In this document: one piece after another, positions 1-7,011 of the stretch
Layout of the letters: the number at the start of each line of letters is the position of its first letter
Numbering within the stretch: the first letter of the stretch is position 1
Source of the DNA: an uncultured Syntrophobacteraceae bacterium
GTDB taxonomy: Bacteria; Desulfobacterota; Syntrophobacteria; Syntrophobacterales; Syntrophobacteraceae
Direction of reading: 5' to 3'
DNA: 9,208 bases
NCBI GenBank assembly: GCA_937889795.1
Contig: CALBZH010000270.1
Span: forward strand, 1-9,208
Program-made: the position numbers and the translations under genes
Notes under the pieces: model-generated
Told to the model about the DNA's origin: nothing
Databases searched by the model: none
Seen by the model: only the letters and a program-made list of their open reading frames with translations

Positions 1-545
1 AAGAGGCTCTTGGTCATGCTCGGTCGATAGGGAACTGCCATGGCAATCCGATCCAGCCCTGCCACGGACACACCGCGCTCTTTGAGCATTGAGGCAAGGG
101 CCTCGACCTTCTCTCCCTGCCACACGCCTTCCCGGTTCTCGAGCAGCGCTGCCCTCAAGGCCGAATCCATGACGAGGGAGGCCGTGACGATTTGCGGGTG
201 CGTCCTGCGATACTGGAAAAGAATGGCACTCCCCGCCAGGATGAGTACGAGGACCGATGCGGCCAGTCGGTACACGGTTTGGCGTGACCAGGCTCGGGGC
301 TTCGTTTGAGGCACGGCGAGCTCTTCGGAAAGATCCGTCATGGTTTCCTTCAAGATCTCGTAGCAATCCCGACATCGATTCAAGTGACGCAGGCGCGCCT
401 GCCTTTCATTGGCCGGCATGCTTCCTTCCGCCAGGCGGGCGAGATCTTCCAGGGGAATGTGTTGCGACGAGCTGAAATCGTCTGACGACGACCGATTCGC
501 AAGGGTGTCTTCCGTCTGAAAGATCATTTGCATTCGCTTACGCAT
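1..545 (-). CDS. Membrane-anchored zinc-finger anti-sigma factor (partial, C-terminus off the window)
   Basis: The frame is open from ATG 545 to the left edge, giving 181 residues with no stop seen. A strong ribosome binding site, GAGGAG at 552-557, lies 6 bases before the ATG and fixes the start. Residues 53-61 read RHLNRCRDC. This is the H-x3-C-x2-C zinc motif (H54, C58, C61) of zf-HC2/ZAS anti-sigma factors, which hold their sigma factor inactive at the membrane. The cytoplasmic N-terminal domain is followed by one hydrophobic segment at about residues 93-111 (LAASVLVLILAGSAILF) and then a positively charged QYRRTH. At least 70 residues follow on the far, presumably periplasmic, side. The gene begins 37 bp after the sigma factor gene on the same strand, the usual sigma/anti-sigma arrangement. 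The signal it senses cannot be told, and the extracytoplasmic part is cut by the window edge. The zinc motif and topology are seen directly; pairing with the adjacent sigma factor is inferred. Confidence 0.85.
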   Translation of the reverse strand, partial: MRKRMQMIFQTEDTLANRSSSDDFSSSQHIPLEDLARLAEGSMPANERQARLRHLNRCRDCYEILKETMTDLSEELAVPQTKPRAWSRQTVYRLAASVLVLILAGSAILFQYRRTHPQIVTASLVMDSALRAALLENREGVWQGEKVEALASMLKERGVSVAGLDRIAMAVPYRPSMTKSL

Positions 546-551
546 CACAAG

Positions 552-557
552 CTCCTC
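552..557 (-). promoter_or_regulatory. Ribosome binding site of the anti-sigma factor gene
   Basis: On the minus strand the sequence reads GAGGAG, 6 bases before ATG 545. It lies in the 37-bp gap after the sigma factor stop and decides the start of the anti-sigma gene over in-frame ATG codons 4 and 6 residues further in. Confidence 0.75.
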
Positions 558-582
558 AATTGTCTTTAGACGGACACTTCCT

Positions 583-1341
583 TCAAGCCTCACGAACCCC
601 CTTGGATAATAGGATCGCCTTGAATTGAGTCAGGATCGATTTGAGTTTCTTTCGGGCGGCGTTCTCGGTCAGGCCCAAAACGAGGCCGATCTGGGGCAGC
701 GGTTTGTCCCCCTCGTACCTGAGCTTCAGCAGCAATTGGTCTTCATCCGGGAGCGAACGGACCGCATCGCGAAGGATCGTAAGTGCATGGATGCGACGCT
801 CCTGATCCAGCTTCTCCAGCATGGCTTCGAAAGGGTCCTGGCTCGGATCGGGAAGATGGTCTTTATGACTTCCTGGGTCATCCAGGGAGACCACTTTGGG
901 ATCTTTGGGACACGGTGCCTTCAGGACGGGATCCATTTCTTCGAGAAAGTGGCCAAAGTTTCGATCGTAGCCCCGGTGCAAGCGGAACAGCTCGTAGGCG
1001 TCCGAGGCGGAATAGCTCTTCCAGCACACGAGCTCATACAAGGCCTCGGCCCACGCGCCGAGCTTCGAAACGGCCTTGGGAATTCGTTTGCGACCGTATC
1101 GTTTGCGGTAGAAATCAGAGGCAAGAGAATTAACGAGCGTGAAGAGAAAGGTGGTGTGACTGCTCCTTCCCTCATAGCAACGAAGCCGGCGGCAGTTGTC
1201 CTCTCTCAGTCCCTCCAGGATGTAAAGGGCACACTCGTGGGCTTCGTTTTGGTCGTGGAAGCGGCGCTTGGCGACCTTGTCAATGCGCTGCAGCACTTCC
1301 TGCGAAACGATTTCAGCTTCGGGGACCATGGGATCGCGCAT
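583..1341 (-). CDS. Sigma-70 family RNA polymerase sigma factor (ECF-like, long linker)
   Basis: This 252-residue protein directs RNA polymerase to a specific promoter set. Residues 15-87 resemble sigma region 2: FLFTLVNSLASDFYRKR (65-81) matches the usual pattern of an aromatic/hydrophobic helix followed by a basic DNA-contacting patch. Residues about 180-245 are region 4: RSLPDEDQLLLKLRYEGD (195-212), then a helix-turn-helix, LPQIGLVLGLTENAARKKLK (215-234). About 95 residues separate the two domains, including an aromatic/acidic stretch at 97-140 and a Pro/Asp-rich stretch at 143-170. Typical ECF sigmas are near 180-200 residues, so this linker is unusually long. ATG 1341 has GAGGTGG immediately upstream at a short spacing. 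A second ATG at 1329 (residue 5) is possible but lacks a clear ribosome binding site. The next gene downstream is a zinc-binding anti-sigma factor, which fits an ECF-type regulon. Target promoters are unknown. Confidence 0.85.
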   Translation of the reverse strand: MRDPMVPEAEIVSQEVLQRIDKVAKRRFHDQNEAHECALYILEGLREDNCRRLRCYEGRSSHTTFLFTLVNSLASDFYRKRYGRKRIPKAVSKLGAWAEALYELVCWKSYSASDAYELFRLHRGYDRNFGHFLEEMDPVLKAPCPKDPKVVSLDDPGSHKDHLPDPSQDPFEAMLEKLDQERRIHALTILRDAVRSLPDEDQLLLKLRYEGDKPLPQIGLVLGLTENAARKKLKSILTQFKAILLSKGVREA

Positions 1342-1708
1342 GCCACCTCATTCTCATGAGTCGGGAGGTCTTCTTCCGCGCCGCATTGGTTGATGCCCAT
1401 GATGCGCTGCCAGCAGTCTCGCTAGGACCATCGGTAGTGGTGGACTTCAGCTCACTCCATTATTCAAGATTACGATACAATGATTCGCTCGGTGCTGAAA
1501 TGGAAAAATGAGCTGATCGGCGCTAGCGACAATGGATGGGGATCGCGAGCTTGCGACCGGTGAAGCAGTCCTGGTCGATCACTGGCTGCTCCATCCTTTT
1601 CAGAGGGCTTACCAGGCTTCGTTACCCTGTTTTGGCTTCTTTGCTCAGGATTTTTGCCGAAGTTTGGGTTATTTCCAGATGCGTTCCTAACAGGATAAAG
1701 GGGGAAAT
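1342..1708. other. Intergenic region between divergent genes (sigma factor leftward, small acidic protein rightward)
   Basis: These 367 bases hold no convincing gene on either strand. Promoters for both divergent genes should lie here. The most AT-rich part is about 1458-1486. On the plus strand it contains TACAAT (1476-1481), a 5/6 match to the -10 consensus, but no acceptable -35 element stands 16-18 bases upstream. On the minus strand the same stretch gives only weak matches. A perfect 8-base palindrome, CGCTAGCG, sits at 1521-1528. I could not assign a promoter or operator with any confidence. Confidence 0.5.
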
Positions 1709-1987
1709 GTGTTTGCCGTCTTTCGTGAAGGCTATGAGATCTATGGTGTGGGGGAAACACCCGAGGCGGCCCGGAAGGACGCCAGTGAGTGGCTCGTTGA
1801 GGACAGAGAGGAGGCCGAAGGTGCCGAGATGATCGAGCACGGTCCCGGTGTGCTCGGGAAGGTCTACATCGGCCGGTGTACCGAGAGGCTGGCTGTGGCG
1901 CTGCAGGAAGACATCCGGGAGCTGGTCTACGATTGGAACGAGGATGGCTTGCTCGATCTCCTTGAAGGCGAAACGGTGGATGAGTGA
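1709..1987 (+). CDS. Small acidic protein of unknown function
   Basis: This is a 92-residue reading frame starting at GTG 1709, the first start after an in-frame TAA at 1688. It is preceded by AAAGGGGG (1697-1704), 4 bases upstream. An overlapping ATG at 1707 is in a different frame. The protein has 25 Asp/Glu against 8 Lys/Arg. It has no membrane segment, no signal peptide and a single Cys. The N-terminal part, FAVFREGYEIYGVGETPEAA (2-21), alternates a beta-like strand with a Gly-rich turn and a helix. This is loosely reminiscent of HicB-like small folds, but no HicA toxin gene is adjacent and I do not claim that assignment. The remainder looks helical. It is the only plus-strand gene in the window and converges with the gltL end of the transporter operon, 80 bp away. 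Antisense frames over the same bases have low-complexity or unprotein-like translations, so this frame is the best choice. Function is not recognised. Confidence 0.6.
   Translation: MFAVFREGYEIYGVGETPEAARKDASEWLVEDREEAEGAEMIEHGPGVLGKVYIGRCTERLAVALQEDIRELVYDWNEDGLLDLLEGETVDE
1834..1856. repeat. Inverted repeat CGAGCAC-N9-GTGCTCG
   Basis: Perfect 7-base arms (1834-1840 and 1850-1856) are separated by 9 bases inside the small acidic-protein gene. A 16-base near-palindrome with one mismatched pair follows at 1865-1880. There is no T-run, so it is not an intrinsic terminator. It may be coincidental in GC-rich coding DNA. Confidence 0.4.
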
Positions 1988-2067
1988 TCCGACGGCCGGT
2001 ATGGTTGCTGCTGGAAGGCGCCTTATGGCCCAAGGAACGCTCTCTTGAGTCAAGGGTGCGATTCGTC

Positions 2068-2796
2068 TTACCTCAGAATCCGGCTCAGGAATTCTCTCGT
2101 TCTCGGGTGGTCCGGGCGCTCGAAGAAATCCGTGCTGGACTTTCGCTCGAGAAAACGCCCGTGATCCATGAAGATCACTTCGTCCGCGACTTCCCGTGCG
2201 AAGCCCATCTCGTGCGTGACCACAACCATTGTCATGCCTCTCCCGGCAAGGTCGATCATGACCTCCAAGACCTCCTTGATCATCTCCGGGTCCAGAGCGG
2301 AAGTCGGCTCGTCAAAGAGCATGGCCTGCGGCTCCATGGCGAGGCTTCTGGCGATGGCAACGCGCTGCTGCTGGCCACCGGATAGCTCACCCGGAAATTT
2401 CGCGGCGTTTTCGGGAATCCCGACTCGGGTCAGGAGCTGCATGGCCCTGTCCACCGCATCCTTCGCGGATTGCTTCAGCACCTTTCGAGGGGCCAGGGTA
2501 ATGTTGTCGAGCACCGTCATGTGGGGGTAAAGCTCGAAGTGCTGGAAGACCATGCCGATGCGCGCGCGCACCTGGTGGATATCGGTCTCTCGCGCTCGCA
2601 AGGATTTGCCGTCGATGAGGACCTCGCCCTCCTGGAAGCGCTCCAGCCCGTTGATGCACCGGAGAAACGAGCTCTTTCCCGATCCACTGGGACCGCAGAT
2701 GACGATCGTCCGCCCATTGGGAAAGACGGTGGAAACGTCGTCGACGACCTTGTGACCCCTTCGATACCACAGGCTGAGATTCCTGATTTCGATCAC
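2068..2796 (-). CDS. gltL: Glutamate/aspartate (polar amino acid) ABC transporter ATP-binding protein
   Basis: This ATPase subunit energises amino acid import at the inner membrane. It has 242 residues, the normal length for the GltL/GlnQ family (about 240). Walker A is GPSGSGKS (35-42), the Q-loop is [13 protein letters not shown] (83-95), the signature is LSGGQQQR (138-145), Walker B with the catalytic Glu is [15 protein letters not shown] (158-172), and the H-loop is [15 protein letters not shown] (191-205). The [12 protein letters not shown] and [11 protein letters not shown] wording is typical of the polar amino acid subfamily. The reading frame stays open far upstream, but the true start is GTG 2796. 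There the sequence [11 protein letters not shown] begins the domain, and the GTG overlaps the gltK stop as GTGA, a translational-coupling junction. It ends with TAA at 2068, and no terminator is visible behind it. Substrate class follows from the neighbours and is not encoded in this protein. Confidence 0.93.
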   Translation of the reverse strand: MIEIRNLSLWYRRGHKVVDDVSTVFPNGRTIVICGPSGSGKSSFLRCINGLERFQEGEVLIDGKSLRARETDIHQVRARIGMVFQHFELYPHMTVLDNITLAPRKVLKQSAKDAVDRAMQLLTRVGIPENAAKFPGELSGGQQQRVAIARSLAMEPQAMLFDEPTSALDPEMIKEVLEVMIDLAGRGMTMVVVTHEMGFAREVADEVIFMDHGRFLERKSSTDFFERPDHPRTREFLSRILR

Positions 2797-3449
2797 GGGA
2801 GTGCGACCTCCCGGCGCCTTTCGAACCGGTGAGCGACCCTGGAGCCCAGAAGGCAGAGCACCAGATAAACGAACGCCGCAAAGCAGTAAAGCTCGATGGA
2901 GCGTGCTTCGCGCGTATCGACAAGGTTCACCCGGCGCAGGAATTCTCTCAACCCGATGACGTACGCCAGGGAGGTGTCCTGGAAGATCACGACCGCCTGG
3001 GTGGTGAGAGCCGGCAGCATACTTCTCAATGCCTGGGGAAGGATGACATACAACTGCACCTGGTGATAACGGAGACCGCATGAATAGCCGGCGGCGACCT
3101 GCCCCTTCGGGACCGACTGCACGCCTGCTCGAACGATTTCGGCGAAGTAGGCCGCTTCGAAGGTGACGAAAGCGATGACGGTCGAAACGAACGTCCCGAG
3201 AGGCTTTCCCGTGATGACGGGAACGAGGAAGTAGAACCAGAAGATGACCAGAATGAGAGGCTGGCTCCGGAAGAAATGAACATAGAGCGTGGCGGGATAG
3301 TAAATCCACGGTGAGCGGGACAGGCGGCCAAGGCCCAGCAGGATGCCCCAGAGCAGTCCTCCGGTCAGGGCAATGGCCGCGAGCTGGGCCGTGAGGGCCA
3401 GACCTCCCACCATGAATTCCAAGTTTCTCAATATGACTTGCCAATCCAT
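2793..3449 (-). CDS. gltK: Glutamate/aspartate-type ABC transporter permease (GltK-like)
   Basis: This inner-membrane permease of the His/Glu/Gln/Arg/opine family has 218 residues; E. coli GltK has 224. Transmembrane segments lie near residues 12-40, 52-80, 88-105, 148-168 and 188-206. The family motif [18 protein letters not shown] is at 60-77. The cytoplasmic EAA loop, which contacts the ATPase, is [20 protein letters not shown] (104-123). [13 protein letters not shown] and [10 protein letters not shown] closely resemble E. coli GltK as I recall it. ATG 3449 lies 3 bp after the gltJ stop and has GGAGAG about 8 bases upstream, inside the end of gltJ. The stop overlaps the gltL start by 4 bases. 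It pairs with the GltJ-like permease to form a heterodimeric channel. Family is certain; glutamate/aspartate specificity is inferred from operon order and similarity. Confidence 0.9.
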   Translation of the reverse strand: MDWQVILRNLEFMVGGLALTAQLAAIALTGGLLWGILLGLGRLSRSPWIYYPATLYVHFFRSQPLILVIFWFYFLVPVITGKPLGTFVSTVIAFVTFEAAYFAEIVRAGVQSVPKGQVAAGYSCGLRYHQVQLYVILPQALRSMLPALTTQAVVIFQDTSLAYVIGLREFLRRVNLVDTREARSIELYCFAAFVYLVLCLLGSRVAHRFERRREVALP

Positions 3450-3452
3450 GGC

Positions 3453-4175
3453 TCAATCTCTCCGGACGATCATGCCGGGAATATGCAGCTTCTTCTCGAT
3501 CCAGGTCATGAGAAGAATCACCGACGCACTGGTGGCCAGGTAAACCAGGCTGGCCGCCGTGGTCGTTTCCAGACCGTGAAAGGTGAACGAATCAATATAG
3601 CTGGCTGTCCCCGTGGCCTCCATCACCCCCACGGTCATGGCAAGGGACGAATTCTTGAAGCAGGTCAGAAACTCCGTGCTCAGCAAGGGAACGACAATCC
3701 GAAAGGCATAGGGCACGATCACATGCCAGTAGGTTCCGGTCTGGGACAATCCCGTGGAGAAGGCCGCCCGAAGCTGCCCCGGGGGTACCGCCAGAAGCCC
3801 GGATCGCAAAGCCTCCGCGACCCGGGCGGCGGTGTAGGTTCCCAACGCCAAGATGGCCAGGTAATAGGGCAGGTCACGCACATTGGCGTAGAGCCACCGC
3901 TCGATCGCCTTGGGCAGGAGGGCCGGCGCCGCGAAATACCAGAAAAAAAGCTGCACCAACAGCGGGATGTTCCGCAGTGCCTCGACATAGGCGCCCCCCA
4001 AAATCCTGGCGGGCCGACAGGGCATGACCCTGCACAGCGCGACCATCAGGCCCAGCGCCAAGGCGATGCCCCAGGCCACGAGGGAAAGGCTGACCGTGGT
4101 CCACACGCCTTTGGCGAACATCGCTCCGTATGGGTGGCGCCACAAGACACTCCAGTCGAAATCATAGTGAAACAC
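3453..4175 (-). CDS. gltJ: Glutamate/aspartate-type ABC transporter permease (GltJ-like)
   Basis: This 240-residue inner-membrane permease is close to the 246 residues of E. coli GltJ. It starts at GTG 4175, 12 bp after the gltI stop. A GAGG that overlaps the gltI stop codon serves as ribosome binding site. The N-terminus ([11 protein letters not shown]) is the short periplasmic lead typical of GltJ. Hydrophobic segments follow near 23-48, 62-88, 103-120, 150-175 and 205-225. Diagnostic motifs are [18 protein letters not shown] (67-84), the EAA loop [20 protein letters not shown] (121-140), and [16 protein letters not shown] (171-186). The C-terminal [11 protein letters not shown] mirrors the TLVERKVRLPG of E. 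coli GltJ as I recall it. It would form the membrane channel with the adjacent GltK-like protein. Confidence 0.9.
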   Translation of the reverse strand: MFHYDFDWSVLWRHPYGAMFAKGVWTTVSLSLVAWGIALALGLMVALCRVMPCRPARILGGAYVEALRNIPLLVQLFFWYFAAPALLPKAIERWLYANVRDLPYYLAILALGTYTAARVAEALRSGLLAVPPGQLRAAFSTGLSQTGTYWHVIVPYAFRIVVPLLSTEFLTCFKNSSLAMTVGVMEATGTASYIDSFTFHGLETTTAASLVYLATSASVILLMTWIEKKLHIPGMIVRRD

Positions 4176-4187
4176 TGAATTTCAACC

Positions 4188-5072
4188 TCAATCCGGGAAG
4201 CTCAAGACCTTCAGCATGATTTTGTATTCTTCGGTCATGGGCAGGACAAGCTGGCTCCCCTGACCGAACCACTTGTTGTAGATCTTCTCGAAGCTGCCAT
4301 CCTTGTAGAGCTTGATGAGCGTCGCATTCACGAAGTCACGCCATTTGCTGTCATCCTTGGGCAGGATGAAGCCGTAGGGCTCGTACGTGAGAAATGCGCC
4401 CACAATCTCCCATTCCTCCGGCTTCTGAGCCTTTGCGCGCATGCCCGCCAGCATGGCTTCATCCGTAAAGTACGCATCGACCTTTCCCTGCTGCAGCCCG
4501 AGAAATCCCTTGGAGTGGTCTTCGAAGAGCACCATGTCGCACGGGGGATCGATCAGCTTGCTGTCGATCGCCTTCTGAAGCCCCTTGATGTTGGCCGTAG
4601 AGCCGCTGCCGACTCCCACCTTCTTGCCGGACAACTGCCGGTAATCCCGAATGGGGCTCCCTTTGGCGACCAGCAGCTTGGTGCCCGTGAGGAAATAGGG
4701 GAGTGAGAAGTCAACCGCTTCCTCGCGCTCCAGCGTGATCGTGGTCGATCCGATCCCCACGTCGATGGTGCCGTTGGCCACCAGGGGGATGCGATTCTTG
4801 GGATTCATGGGAACCTTGACGTATTCGATCTTCTTGCCGAGCTTCGCCTCCAATGCTTTGGCGAGCTCGGCGCCGAGGTCCATGTCAAACCCGACCCATT
4901 GTCCTTTCTCGTCCATGAAGCCGAAAGGAACGGCCCCTTCCCGGTGGCCCATGCTGACCTTACCGGTCTTTTCGATCCGATCCATAACACTCTCGGCATG
5001 GGCCGGGCACGTGACGCTGCATGCCCAGATCATCAACGAGACGGCCAGAATTCCCCGGAGCAAATTTTTCAT
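4188..5072 (-). CDS. gltI: Periplasmic glutamate/aspartate-type binding protein (SBP_bac_3)
   Basis: This extracytoplasmic solute-binding protein has 294 residues; E. coli GltI has 302. ATG 5072 is preceded by GGGAGG (5081-5086) at 8 bases. The signal peptide covers residues 1-26 (MKNLLR, a hydrophobic core, then CPAHA), with likely cleavage AHA|ES. Cys residues in the peptide do not form a proper lipobox, so a soluble periplasmic protein is expected. Family-3 landmarks are MGHREGAVPFGFMDEKGQWV (41-60), NRIPLVANGTIDVGIGSTT (93-111), and LEREEAVDFSLPYFLTGTKL (114-133). The second lobe has DEAMLAGMRAKAQKPEEWEI, closely matching the DDALLAGERAKAKKPDNWDI of E. coli GltI as I recall it. This resemblance, plus gene order, supports acidic amino acid binding. 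Related family members bind glutamine, cystine or arginine, so the ligand is inferred. It is the first gene of the glt part and follows the sugar ATPase gene by 52 bp with no terminator between. Confidence 0.9.
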   Translation of the reverse strand: MKNLLRGILAVSLMIWACSVTCPAHAESVMDRIEKTGKVSMGHREGAVPFGFMDEKGQWVGFDMDLGAELAKALEAKLGKKIEYVKVPMNPKNRIPLVANGTIDVGIGSTTITLEREEAVDFSLPYFLTGTKLLVAKGSPIRDYRQLSGKKVGVGSGSTANIKGLQKAIDSKLIDPPCDMVLFEDHSKGFLGLQQGKVDAYFTDEAMLAGMRAKAQKPEEWEIVGAFLTYEPYGFILPKDDSKWRDFVNATLIKLYKDGSFEKIYNKWFGQGSQLVLPMTEEYKIMLKVLSFPD

Positions 5073-5080
5073 GGTTCATC

Positions 5081-5086
5081 CCTCCC
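5081..5086 (-). promoter_or_regulatory. Strong ribosome binding site of gltI
   Basis: On the minus strand, GGGAGG lies 8 bases before ATG 5072. This is one of the better sites in the operon, in keeping with the need for excess binding protein over membrane subunits. The 52-bp gap it sits in shows no recognisable promoter or terminator. Confidence 0.65.
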
Positions 5087-5124
5087 TTTTTGTTGGTTTT
5101 CCACTGGTTACACCCTCTTCCCAT

Positions 5125-5934
5125 TCAGTCTGGTGAGTCGGCGTTGCCCTGAACGTCGCCGTGGTGGAGCACGTGCTCGCACGGCTCGGATCTCCCCACG
5201 AACATCATGTGCGCCAGATCGCCCGGAGTCAGGCCTTGCAGGGGACCACACCAGATTGTCTTGCCCTCCTTCAGGACCAAAGCCCGATCGGCAACCTGAA
5301 ACAGCTCATTCAAATTGTGCGTGACCATCACCACGGACTTGCCCCGCTCTCTGAACCGCCGGATGAGTGCCAATATCTTCTCCTGCTCCAGGACAGCCAT
5401 ACTGGCGGTGGGCTCATCCAACAGCAGCACCGTGGGGTTGAAGAGCAGGGAGCGGCAGAAGGCCACGGCCTGCTGTTGACCTCCCGAGAGGCACCGGACG
5501 GGCTCATTGACGCTGTTCAGCTCGATCCCTAGCTCGTGGAGGATTTCAAGCACATGGCTTCGCATGGCCGCTTTGGCCAGGAATGGAATCTTCCAGCGCC
5601 TGATCGAGGTCCGCACATAGCGTCCGAGGTAGACATTCTCCCAAACAGTCATGTTGGGACACAGCGCGAAGTCCTGATAGACCATCTCCACGCCGAGGGC
5701 TTGTGCATCCCGTGGGGAGCGGATGGCAACTGGACTTCCTCTGAGCAGGATGGTCCCTTTGTCCGCGAAGAGGACTCCGGCCAAGACCTTTAGCAGAGTG
5801 GATTTGCCCGCTCCATTGTCTCCCACCACGCCGAGGACCTCGCGACTTCGCAGCTCCAGCCACGCATCCCGTAGGGCCAACTTGCCGCCGAAGCGCTTGG
5901 CGATCTTGTCCATCCGGACCAGGGTGTCTCCCAT
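5125..5934 (-). CDS. Sugar-type ABC transporter ATP-binding protein, single-domain (RbsA/FrcA class)
   Basis: This ATPase of the ribose/fructose/allose import class contains one nucleotide-binding domain in 269 residues. RbsA, AlsA and XylG proteins are about 500 residues with two fused domains, so this is the half-size form seen in FrcA-type systems; two copies would pair. Walker A is GDNGAGKS (38-45), the Q-loop is VYQDFALCPNMTVWENVYLG (85-104), the signature is CLSGGQQQAVAFCRSL (148-163), Walker B is TVLLLDEPTA (168-177), and the switch His is in MVTHNLNELF (203-212). After Walker B, where sugar ATPases usually read AALG, this protein has SMAV, an unusual D-loop. The last 20 residues are a polar tail. 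ATG 5934 lies 4 bp after the binding-protein stop, with only a weak GGAAGTGAG site, so it is probably translated by coupling. The gltI gene follows after 52 bp. Confidence 0.9.
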   Translation of the reverse strand: MGDTLVRMDKIAKRFGGKLALRDAWLELRSREVLGVVGDNGAGKSTLLKVLAGVLFADKGTILLRGSPVAIRSPRDAQALGVEMVYQDFALCPNMTVWENVYLGRYVRTSIRRWKIPFLAKAAMRSHVLEILHELGIELNSVNEPVRCLSGGQQQAVAFCRSLLFNPTVLLLDEPTASMAVLEQEKILALIRRFRERGKSVVMVTHNLNELFQVADRALVLKEGKTIWCGPLQGLTPGDLAHMMFVGRSEPCEHVLHHGDVQGNADSPD

Positions 5935-5938
5935 TAAC

Positions 5939-6982
5939 TCACTTCCACCCCTGCATCCGATCGATGTTCTCCTTGCTCACGAGAACGACGGGGATATAGG
6001 CTTCAGCCGGGACGGGCTTCCCGAGAGCGGCCAGTATGGCCGCACGTGCGCACATTTCGCCGACCAGAAATGGGCTCTGAGCCACGGAGGCGGCCAGTCT
6101 GCCTTCCTTGATGGCGTCCCTGGCCTGGGGAATGAGGTCGATTCCGGTCACGGCGACCTGCCCCTGCTTCCCAGCGGCTTCCACCGCTTCGACCGCTGCG
6201 AGGGCCATGACGTCATTGGCGCAGAAAATGCCCTTCAGATCGGGGTGGGCCTGCACCAGGTTGGTCGCCGTGCTGTAGGCCTTCATCCGATCCCAGTTGC
6301 CTGGCTGCACGGAAACCAGCGTGAGGGAGGGCTCAGCATTGAAAGCCTCGGTCGCACCTTTCTTGCGAGCCTCCGACTGGGGTGCTCCCGGCAGACCCTC
6401 GATAATCGCGACTTTACCCCCGCCTCCCGCTTTCACCGTTGCAGCCAGAAAAGCTCCTCCGGTCTTGCCCTGTCCGTAGAAGTCCACCAGAGCGATTTCA
6501 ATGGGATCGCCGCCTGCTTCGTTGGCTGCCTTGATGTCCACTCGCTTGTCCGTAATGACGGGAATCCCCTTCGCCTTCGCCTTTGCCAGACCCGGGATGA
6601 CATTCTGAGGCGTGATGGCATGGACCGTAAGCGCTTCGTAGCCCTTCACCACCATGTTCTCGAGAATGTCCAGCTGGCCCGCGATGCTGTTTTCCTGGGG
6701 GGCGGCTTGAACATCGATGGTGACACCATACTGCTTCGCAGTGCTTTCATAGCCCTCTTTGACGGTCACCCAGAATGGATTGGCAAGCGTGATGAGAATG
6801 GCTCCGATCTTGAGGGGCTTGTCCGGTTTGGGCACTTCCCCGAGCTTTGCCAGGGTTTCCTCGCGAAACTGATCGAAGTATGCGGTCTCTGCCGAGGCAG
6901 TCTGCTGGGTGAAAGAGACCAGGATAGCTGCTAACGCCAGAAAGCTTCTCTTGTGTGACCAGCTCAAGCTTCGTTCGTGCAT
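5939..6982 (-). CDS. Periplasmic sugar-binding protein (ribose/allose class, Peripla_BP_4)
   Basis: This substrate-binding protein of the sugar importer has 347 residues from ATG 6982. I chose that start because AAGGAG stands 6 bases upstream and a good signal peptide begins there (MHERSLSWSHKRSF, hydrophobic core, TASA|ET at about residue 31). A GTG at 7015 overlapping the permease stop would add 11 residues but would place the ribosome binding site inside the gene. Mature-protein landmarks are IGAILITLANPFWVTVKEGY, then GKVAIIEGLPGAPQSEARKK, PGNWDRMKAYSTATNLVQ, and LKGIFCANDVMALAAVEAVE. The IEG...EARKKGATEAF and WDR.KA...ATN stretches closely match E. coli D-allose-binding protein AlsB as I recall it. 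Ribose, allose, autoinducer-2 or another polyol/sugar are all possible ligands. About 40 residues between the signal peptide and the first beta strand are longer than in AlsB. Confidence 0.9.
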   Translation of the reverse strand: MHERSLSWSHKRSFLALAAILVSFTQQTASAETAYFDQFREETLAKLGEVPKPDKPLKIGAILITLANPFWVTVKEGYESTAKQYGVTIDVQAAPQENSIAGQLDILENMVVKGYEALTVHAITPQNVIPGLAKAKAKGIPVITDKRVDIKAANEAGGDPIEIALVDFYGQGKTGGAFLAATVKAGGGGKVAIIEGLPGAPQSEARKKGATEAFNAEPSLTLVSVQPGNWDRMKAYSTATNLVQAHPDLKGIFCANDVMALAAVEAVEAAGKQGQVAVTGIDLIPQARDAIKEGRLAASVAQSPFLVGEMCARAAILAALGKPVPAEAYIPVVLVSKENIDRMQGWK

Positions 6983-6988
6983 TGATTT

Positions 6989-6994
6989 CTCCTT
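6989..6994 (-). promoter_or_regulatory. Ribosome binding site deciding the start of the sugar-binding protein
   Basis: On the minus strand, AAGGAG lies exactly 6 bases before ATG 6982, in the 29 bp after the permease stop. It is the best ribosome binding site in this part of the operon and argues against the longer GTG 7015 start. Confidence 0.75.
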
Positions 6995-7011
6995 GGAAAT
7001 GCAGATTAGAA

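Noticed and set aside
625..1359. Long open frame on the plus strand (244 codons) opposite the sigma factor gene
   Set aside because: The minus-strand frame has clear sigma region 2 and region 4 motifs. The plus-strand translation has no recognisable domain and is a shadow.
1476..1481. Plus-strand -10 box TACAAT for the small acidic-protein gene
   Set aside because: No acceptable -35 hexamer occurs 16-18 bases upstream, and the site is about 230 bp from the start codon, so the match is not convincing.
1470..2053. Minus-strand frames opposite the small acidic-protein gene (187 and 143 codons)
   Set aside because: One is Ser/Arg/Pro/His-rich and unlike a folded protein; the other has no good start signal. 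The plus-strand frame has the better composition and ribosome binding site.
1988..2067. Possible intrinsic terminator between the small gene and gltL
   Set aside because: Only short palindromes are present (AAGGCGCCTT at 2015-2024 and CTTGAGTCAAG at 2044-2054), without a usable loop or a T-run on either strand.
2086..2949. 13-base direct repeat CAGGAATTCTCTC at 2086-2098 and 2937-2949
   Set aside because: Both copies encode the same short Arg-Glu-Phe-Leu run in gltL and gltK with the same codons. This is coincidence rather than a mobile or regulatory repeat.
2797..3456. Upstream extension of the gltL frame (would make a 462-residue protein)
   Set aside because: The extension lies inside gltK in another frame and reads as Arg/His/Pro-rich non-protein. 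The ATPase domain begins exactly at GTG 2796, overlapping the gltK stop.
5723..6934. 403-codon plus-strand frame opposite the sugar ATPase and binding-protein genes
   Set aside because: It runs across the junction of two well-supported minus-strand genes and its translation shows no family features. It is an antisense shadow of GC-rich coding DNA.
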